A stretch of 64,000 nucleotides of DNA, taken from an uncultured Clostridia bacterium (GTDB taxonomy: Bacteria; Bacillota; Clostridia; Christensenellales; UBA3700). Below are positions 59,943-64,000 of this stretch, piece by piece. The stretch spans positions 72,219-136,218 of the forward strand of contig CALGRX010000002.1 of NCBI GenBank assembly GCA_937880755.1, read 5' to 3'. The position numbers and the translations under genes are program-made. Numbering within the stretch: position 1 is the first letter of the stretch; the number at the start of each line of letters is the position of its first letter. Below the pieces are notes generated by a model that had not been told where the DNA came from, did not search any database, and saw only the letters and a program-made list of their open reading frames with translations.

Positions 59943-60178
59943 GCGTCGCAATACCGTGTCGAGTTTGCGGTAGCGTGTCGGTCACATACGACAAGTATGC
60001 TCCCTCACGCCGTCCTCACTCTCCTTGTCTTGCTCGCATCTTCAGCGTTTTGCTTAAGTCGAATATGCGTCGCAATACCGTGTCGACTTTGCGGTTGTAC
60101 TCAGTCACGTACCCCAAGTACGCTCCTGTCGTACAATCCTCACTCTCCTTGTCTTGCCCGCATCTTCAGAGTTTTAGC
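59943..60178 (+). repeat. Two tandem copies of interspersed repeat family C
   Basis: Units at about 59943-60057 and 60067-60178. Both share ATGCGTCGCAATACCGTGTC, TTTGCGGT, TCCTCACTCTCCTTGTCTTG and CGCATCTTCAG. The internal hairpin is CATAC-GACAA-GTATG in the first (59985-59999) and CGTAC-CCCAA-GTACG in the second (60108-60122): both arms change together. An inverted third copy is at 41.9-42.0 kb. Apparent short reading frames here are by-products of the repeat. Confidence 0.88.
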
Positions 60179-60199
60179 AATAGTTAATTTAGTGATTAT

Positions 60200-60952
60200 A
60201 TGGAAATTATCACATCGACTGCCAACCCTACAATCAAGGCTATCAAAAGCCTAAAAGATAAAAAAACTCGATACGTATCGGGTTTGTTTGTCGTGGAAGG
60301 AGCTAATATCGTCAAAGATTTGCCAAGTAGCGCTGAGGTCAAATACCTCGTCGTCGACGGGAGCAAGAGAGAGCAATTCGCTACTTTGATAGACGAGTAT
60401 GTAGGGCAAACGGTTTTGGTGAGCGAAAAGGTTATGGCTACGTTGTCCGAGACGGTGACCCCTTGCGGAATTTTGGCGGTGGTCAAAGTACCTACGCCAA
60501 GACCTATCGGCGACGGCAATATCGTAGTGATGGACGGGGTGGCTGACCCCGGCAATATGGGCACTATAATTAGAAGCTGCGTGGCATGTGGCATCGAGGA
60601 CGTGGTTGCAATAGATTGCGCCGACCACTTGTCGGGCAAAGTCGTCAGGTCTTCTATGGGCGGTGTGCTCAAATGCAATATCGTGCCTTGTACGAGAGAA
60701 GCAGCGAGCGAGCTGTTGCAAGGCAAGCAAGTGCTAGTGTTGGATATGAACGGCAAGAGCATATTTGACTTAAAAATAGACGAGTCCAAGCCTTGGGCTT
60801 TGGTCGTAGGCAACGAGGCGCACGGGATAAGCGAGGCTATGAGGAATAGAGCAGACCAAGTAATTTCGTTGCCAATGAAAGGGAATATGGAATCGCTCAA
60901 TGCCGGCGTAAGCTTGTCGGTTGGGCTATTTGAATTGGTGTTCAATCGCTAA
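60200..60952 (+). CDS. SpoU/TrmH family RNA 2'-O-methyltransferase
   Basis: 250 residues. After a short substrate-binding domain (SGLFVVEGANIVKDLPSS), the SPOUT domain has DGVADPGNMGTIIRSCVACG, WALVVGNEAHGISEAM and MKGNMESLNAGVSLSVGLFE, the three family motifs. The target (tRNA or 23S rRNA) cannot be told from sequence alone. No ribosome site is obvious. The upstream gap is filled by family C repeats. Confidence 0.9.
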   Translation: MEIITSTANPTIKAIKSLKDKKTRYVSGLFVVEGANIVKDLPSSAEVKYLVVDGSKREQFATLIDEYVGQTVLVSEKVMATLSETVTPCGILAVVKVPTPRPIGDGNIVVMDGVADPGNMGTIIRSCVACGIEDVVAIDCADHLSGKVVRSSMGGVLKCNIVPCTREAASELLQGKQVLVLDMNGKSIFDLKIDESKPWALVVGNEAHGISEAMRNRADQVISLPMKGNMESLNAGVSLSVGLFELVFNR

Positions 60953-61145
60953 TATTGCGTGAGTATTATAGATATACGGCGCAAATTGACAATATCAAAA
61001 TTGTCAAGCATAACAAAAATAGAACTTGAACCGTAGTATTTCAAGCATTGAAAAATAGAAAGCAAGCCTACAAAAAACTTGATTTTTGTACGACTATATA
61101 ATATTATATTTTTAGAATTATTTTCATTGACCGTAGGAGGAATAT

Positions 61146-61889
61146 ATGTCAGGACATAGCAAATGGGCTAATATCAAAAACAAGAAGGGCAAGTCGGACG
61201 CCAAGCGCGCAAGTATCTTTACCAAGATAGGTAGAGAGCTTGCCGTTGCAGTTAAGGCGGGTGGACCTGACCCTAATAGCAACGCAAGACTTAGAGACGT
61301 CATTGCCAAAGCCAAAGCCAACAATATGCCTAACGACAATATCGTGAGAGGTATCAAAAAGGCTAGCGGTGAGCTCGGCGCAATCAACTACGAAGAAAAT
61401 ATCTACGAAGGATATGCCGCAGGTGGTGTTGCAGTCATCGTTGAGACGCTTACCGACAACAAAAACCGTACCGCGTGCGACGTTAGACACGTATTTGACA
61501 AGTGTGGCGGATCTATGGGTACTACGGGTTGCGTGTCCTATATGTTTGACAAGAAGGGCGTAATCGTGGTAGACAAAGCAGGTCTGGACGAGGACGAGAT
61601 TATGATGCTAGCCCTTGACTGCGGCGCGGACGACGTGCTCGTAGACGAGGACGTAGTTGAGATATATACCGACTATACCGCCCTCGGACAAGTGAGAGAG
61701 ACTATCGAAAAGGACGGAACGCTCAACATTTTGTCCGCCGACGTTGATATGATACCGTCCAACACCGTTACGCCTGATGAGGAAACTCAAGTCAGGGTAC
61801 GCAAACTTCTCGATATGCTCGAGGACAACGACGACGTACAAAACGTATACCACAACGCAGAATTGGACGAAGAGGACGAAGAAGAATAA
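61146..61889 (+). CDS. YebC/PmpR family regulatory protein
   Basis: 247 residues: SGHSKWANIKNKKGKSDAKR, KAKANNMPNDNIVRGIKKAS and YEGYAAGGVAVIVETLTDN are the family signature. Members act as DNA-binding regulators or as translation factors that relieve ribosome stalling; both roles are described. TAGGAGG precedes the ATG. Its stop overlaps the proA start (TAATG), and ruvC follows; yebC-ruvC proximity is common in bacteria. Confidence 0.93.
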   Translation: MSGHSKWANIKNKKGKSDAKRASIFTKIGRELAVAVKAGGPDPNSNARLRDVIAKAKANNMPNDNIVRGIKKASGELGAINYEENIYEGYAAGGVAVIVETLTDNKNRTACDVRHVFDKCGGSMGTTGCVSYMFDKKGVIVVDKAGLDEDEIMMLALDCGADDVLVDEDVVEIYTDYTALGQVRETIEKDGTLNILSADVDMIPSNTVTPDEETQVRVRKLLDMLEDNDDVQNVYHNAELDEEDEEE

Positions 61890-63127
61890 TGTCTGTAAAG
61901 GATATTTGCCAATCGGCTAGACTTGCAAGCTACGACTTAGCGGCGGCCGATACGGCAGTCAAAAACGCAATACTTGCCACCATAGCCGACAATATCGTTG
62001 CGCATAAGGGAGATATTCTCTCTGCCAACGCAACCGACGTAGCCGAGGCAGACTATCTAGGCAAGGCTATGCAAGATAGACTTAGGCTCAACGACGCACG
62101 CATCGAGGCTATGGCGGAGGGCATAAGACAAATAGTGGCTCTACCTGACCCCGTTGGCGCGGTAGTGGCTACTTTTAAGCGCCCCAACGGACTTGTCATC
62201 GACAAGGTGAGAGCACCGCTCGGCGTAGTGGGCGTAATATACGAGGCTCGCCCCAACGTGACCATAGACGTAGCGGGTCTGTGTATCAAGTCGGGCAACT
62301 GCGTGGTTTTGCGTGGCGGAAAGGAAGCAGTCAACAGCAATCGAGCTCTATACAAGATCGTATACGATAGCATATCACAGTGCGGTTTCAATCCCAATAT
62401 AGTAGGCTTTATCGACGACGTGACGAGGCAGGGTACGCAAGAACTGCTCGGGCAATCCGATAGCGTGGACGTAATCATTCCGAGGGGTGGCGACGGACTC
62501 AAGAAATTCGTGCTTGCCAATTCTTCTATCCCCGTCATAGCGTCTGCGGGTGGCAACTGTCATATATTCGTGGACGAGAGCGCCGACCTAGAGATGAGCC
62601 AAAAGGTGGTGTACAACGCCAAAATGCAAAGACCTTCGGTGTGCAACGCTTTGGAACAACTGTTGGTGCATAAGAGTGTAGCGGGCAAGTTTTTGCCGTC
62701 TATGATCGAGACGTTGCAAAAGGGCGGTTGCAAGATTGTGGGTTGTCCTATTACAATGCAGTACGGCGAGGGCATAATCCCCGCCACCGAGGACGACTAC
62801 AAAAAGGAACATCTCGACTACGAATTGACTGTGAGAGTTGTGACGGACGTAGACGAGGCTATCGCTATCATCAACGCCAACAACACCAAGCACAGCGACG
62901 GCATTATGTCTTTTGACAAGGCTAATATCGACAAGTTTACTAAGAAGGTGGACAGTGGTTGCGTGTACGTCAACGCTTCAACTCGCTTTACCGACGGCTT
63001 CGAGTTTGGCTTTGGTGCGGAGATAGGTATCTCTACCCAAAAACTCCACGCAAGAGGACCTCTGGGACTAGAGCAACTTACTAGCGAAAAGTATATCATC
63101 AAAGGTCAAGGACAAGTCAGACAATGA
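61889..63127 (+). CDS. proA: Gamma-glutamyl phosphate reductase
   Basis: 412 residues. ProA converts gamma-glutamyl phosphate to glutamate semialdehyde in proline synthesis. The aldehyde-dehydrogenase-like fold is visible: RAPLGVVGVIYEARPNVTID, LRGGKEAVNSN, the catalytic Cys in KMQRPSVCNALEQLLVHK and FTDGFEFGFGAEIGISTQKL. The usual partner proB is not in this window; instead proA is sandwiched between yebC and ruvC with overlaps at both ends. Confidence 0.95.
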   Translation: MSVKDICQSARLASYDLAAADTAVKNAILATIADNIVAHKGDILSANATDVAEADYLGKAMQDRLRLNDARIEAMAEGIRQIVALPDPVGAVVATFKRPNGLVIDKVRAPLGVVGVIYEARPNVTIDVAGLCIKSGNCVVLRGGKEAVNSNRALYKIVYDSISQCGFNPNIVGFIDDVTRQGTQELLGQSDSVDVIIPRGGDGLKKFVLANSSIPVIASAGGNCHIFVDESADLEMSQKVVYNAKMQRPSVCNALEQLLVHKSVAGKFLPSMIETLQKGGCKIVGCPITMQYGEGIIPATEDDYKKEHLDYELTVRVVTDVDEAIAIINANNTKHSDGIMSFDKANIDKFTKKVDSGCVYVNASTRFTDGFEFGFGAEIGISTQKLHARGPLGLEQLTSEKYIIKGQGQVRQ

Positions 63128-63615
63128 GGATTTTAGGTATCGATCCGGGACTTGCCATAGTGGGCTACGGAGTGATAGACAGCGAAAAGGGCGTCTATCG
63201 TCCCGTCGACTGCGGAGTCATAAATACCCCAAAAGAGCTATCCTTGCCCGAAAGGTTGCAACTAATCTACAAGGGTATGGGCGAGTTGATAGATACCTTC
63301 AAGCCCGACCAAGTGGCGATAGAAGAACTATTCTTTACCAAAAATATCACCACGGGCATCACGGTAGCCGAGGCGAGAGGAGTCATTCTATTGGCGTGCA
63401 AACAAAGCGGACTGCCGATGTTCGAATATACCCCTAACCAAATCAAGCAGTCACTGACGGGCTACGGCAAAGCCGACAAAAAGCAAATTCAGTTTATGAT
63501 AACCCGCCTTTTGGGGCTAAAAGCAATGCCGAAACCCGACGACGCCGCCGATGCGCTAGCGATTGCGCTGACGCACGCGCAGACTAATAGGCTTGGCGGA
63601 CTGTTTAGTATATAA
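63124..63615 (+). CDS. ruvC: Holliday junction resolvase RuvC
   Basis: 163 residues. RuvC cuts Holliday junctions with RuvAB. The catalytic acids are in GIDPGLAIVGYG, AIEELFFTKNI and DDAADALAIALTHA. The start overlaps the proA stop (ATGA). ruvA and ruvB do not follow; a terminator and an ABC gene remnant do. Confidence 0.96.
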   Translation: MRILGIDPGLAIVGYGVIDSEKGVYRPVDCGVINTPKELSLPERLQLIYKGMGELIDTFKPDQVAIEELFFTKNITTGITVAEARGVILLACKQSGLPMFEYTPNQIKQSLTGYGKADKKQIQFMITRLLGLKAMPKPDDAADALAIALTHAQTNRLGGLFSI

Positions 63616-63616
63616 G

Positions 63617-63647
63617 TATCACGCCATGTCGCACCTATGGCGTGATA
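63617..63647. other. Inverted repeat just after ruvC
   Basis: TATCACGCCAT (63617-63627) pairs with ATGGCGTGATA (63637-63647). There is no T-tract. It resembles the CGCGCCAT / ATGGCGCG inverted repeat after parC. Confidence 0.6.
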
Positions 63648-63679
63648 AGCAACGTTATACATATAGATTTTTCTATTCC

Positions 63680-63712
63680 AACTCTCTCGTAATTGAGAGA
63701 GTTATTTATTTT
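63680..63712 (+). terminator. Terminator after ruvC
   Basis: AACTCTCTC (63680-63688), loop GTAATT, GAGAGAGTT (63695-63703), then ATTTATTTT. Confidence 0.8.
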
Positions 63713-63871
63713 GTGTTGATTGGCTAATATTTGAGCATACATACTTGACGTGGCGTTGTATGCCAATGGATAAATATAAATTGACCAATATAAGTTTTGT
63801 TGATAATATTGGTATAAATATCGATTGGTAAACGTAGTCTATCAAAATGCGTATTACGTAAAGAGTGAATA

Positions 63872-64000
63872 ATGATTACAATCAAAAACCATACCAAAAT
63901 TTATGGCTATGACTGAGCCGAGGTGGTTGCCGTCAATGATATTAACATTGAGATACCGAGTGGGAAATTCGTGGCGATAGTGGGCGAGTCTGGCTCGGGA
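63872..64000 (+). pseudogene. ABC transporter ATP-binding protein, N-terminus with in-frame stop (continues beyond window)
   Basis: From the ATG at 63872 the frame reads MITIKNHTKIYGYD, then TGA at 63914-63916, then continues AEVVAVNDINIEIPSGKFVA and IVGESGSG. This is the normal start and Walker A of a MacB/LolD-like ABC ATPase. The stop falls between the first strand and the 'V-x-A-x-x-x-I' segment. TGA is used as a real stop elsewhere in this window, so recoding is unlikely. The gene is probably inactive, or carries a sequencing error; an internal GTG start after the stop is a weaker option. Confidence 0.65.

Noticed and set aside
59897..60187. Short open frames within the tandem repeats after rplT
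   Set aside because: Two overlapping frames repeat the same words because the DNA itself is a tandem family C repeat. No ribosome site and no protein-like composition.
63914..63916. Recoded TGA (selenocysteine or alternative code) in the ABC gene
   Set aside because: ABC ATPases have no selenocysteine here, no SECIS-like hairpin follows, and many genes in the window end in TGA.

Overview
The window looks like chromosomal DNA from an uncultured low-to-mid GC Firmicute (Bacillota, Clostridia-like). Evidence: the conserved ftsY-ylxM-ffh-rpsP-khpA-rimM-trmD-(rplS)-rbgA-rnhB-yraN-comM-dprA-topA order, a T-box in front of thrS with a YtxC-like gene beside it, an infC-rpmI-rplT operon with a leader terminator, strong AGGAGG ribosome sites, TTGACA/TATAAT promoters and U-tract terminators. 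Gene ends use TAA, TAG and TGA, so the standard bacterial code applies.

Region 1 (1-13.6 kb, minus strand): translation, secretion and DNA-uptake housekeeping. Reading with transcription: ftsY, ylxM, ffh, rpsP, khpA, rimM, trmD, a DUF1292 gene, rbgA, rnhB, yraN, rplS, a lipoprotein/GT-C membrane protein, comM, dprA and topA (cut by the window edge). Many of these genes overlap by a few bases.

Region 2 (14.0-20.1 kb, plus): a CorC/CNNM membrane protein, a type-2-like isoleucyl-tRNA synthetase, an rRNA-type methyltransferase and an RluA-family pseudouridine synthase.

Region 3 (20.5-33.1 kb): a compact phage-derived cassette. It has a sigma-region-4-like regulator, large terminase, portal, scaffold, major capsid protein, P22 gp4-like and gp10-like head-closure proteins, a coiled-coil protein and two holin-like proteins, closed by a strong terminator. 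I see no integrase, repressor, replication gene, tail or tailspike, or endolysin. A secreted membrane-anchored protein lies in reverse orientation between the regulator and the terminase. This is the most interesting block: a degraded prophage, a satellite, or a domesticated particle.

Region 4 (33.3-50.8 kb): murG, a lysophospholipase-like hydrolase, a type IIA topoisomerase pair, azlCD, yqeY, a Na/Pi symporter, polA-coaE, a YitT protein and a YugP-type membrane protease. The intergenic DNA here is rich in repeats, holds two decayed gene fragments (BspA-like LRR and XRE HTH), and carries a candidate structured RNA at about 48.0 kb.

Region 5 (50.9-64 kb): tRNA-Leu(GAG), a small hydrolase, a lipoprotein with an RsgI-type domain, an Fn3-like membrane protein, MscS, PAP2, a YtxC-like gene, T-box-thrS, infC-rpmI-rplT, a SpoU methyltransferase, yebC, proA, ruvC, and the start of an ABC ATPase gene interrupted by an in-frame stop.

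All product calls come from reading motifs, length and gene order by eye. No database search was run.
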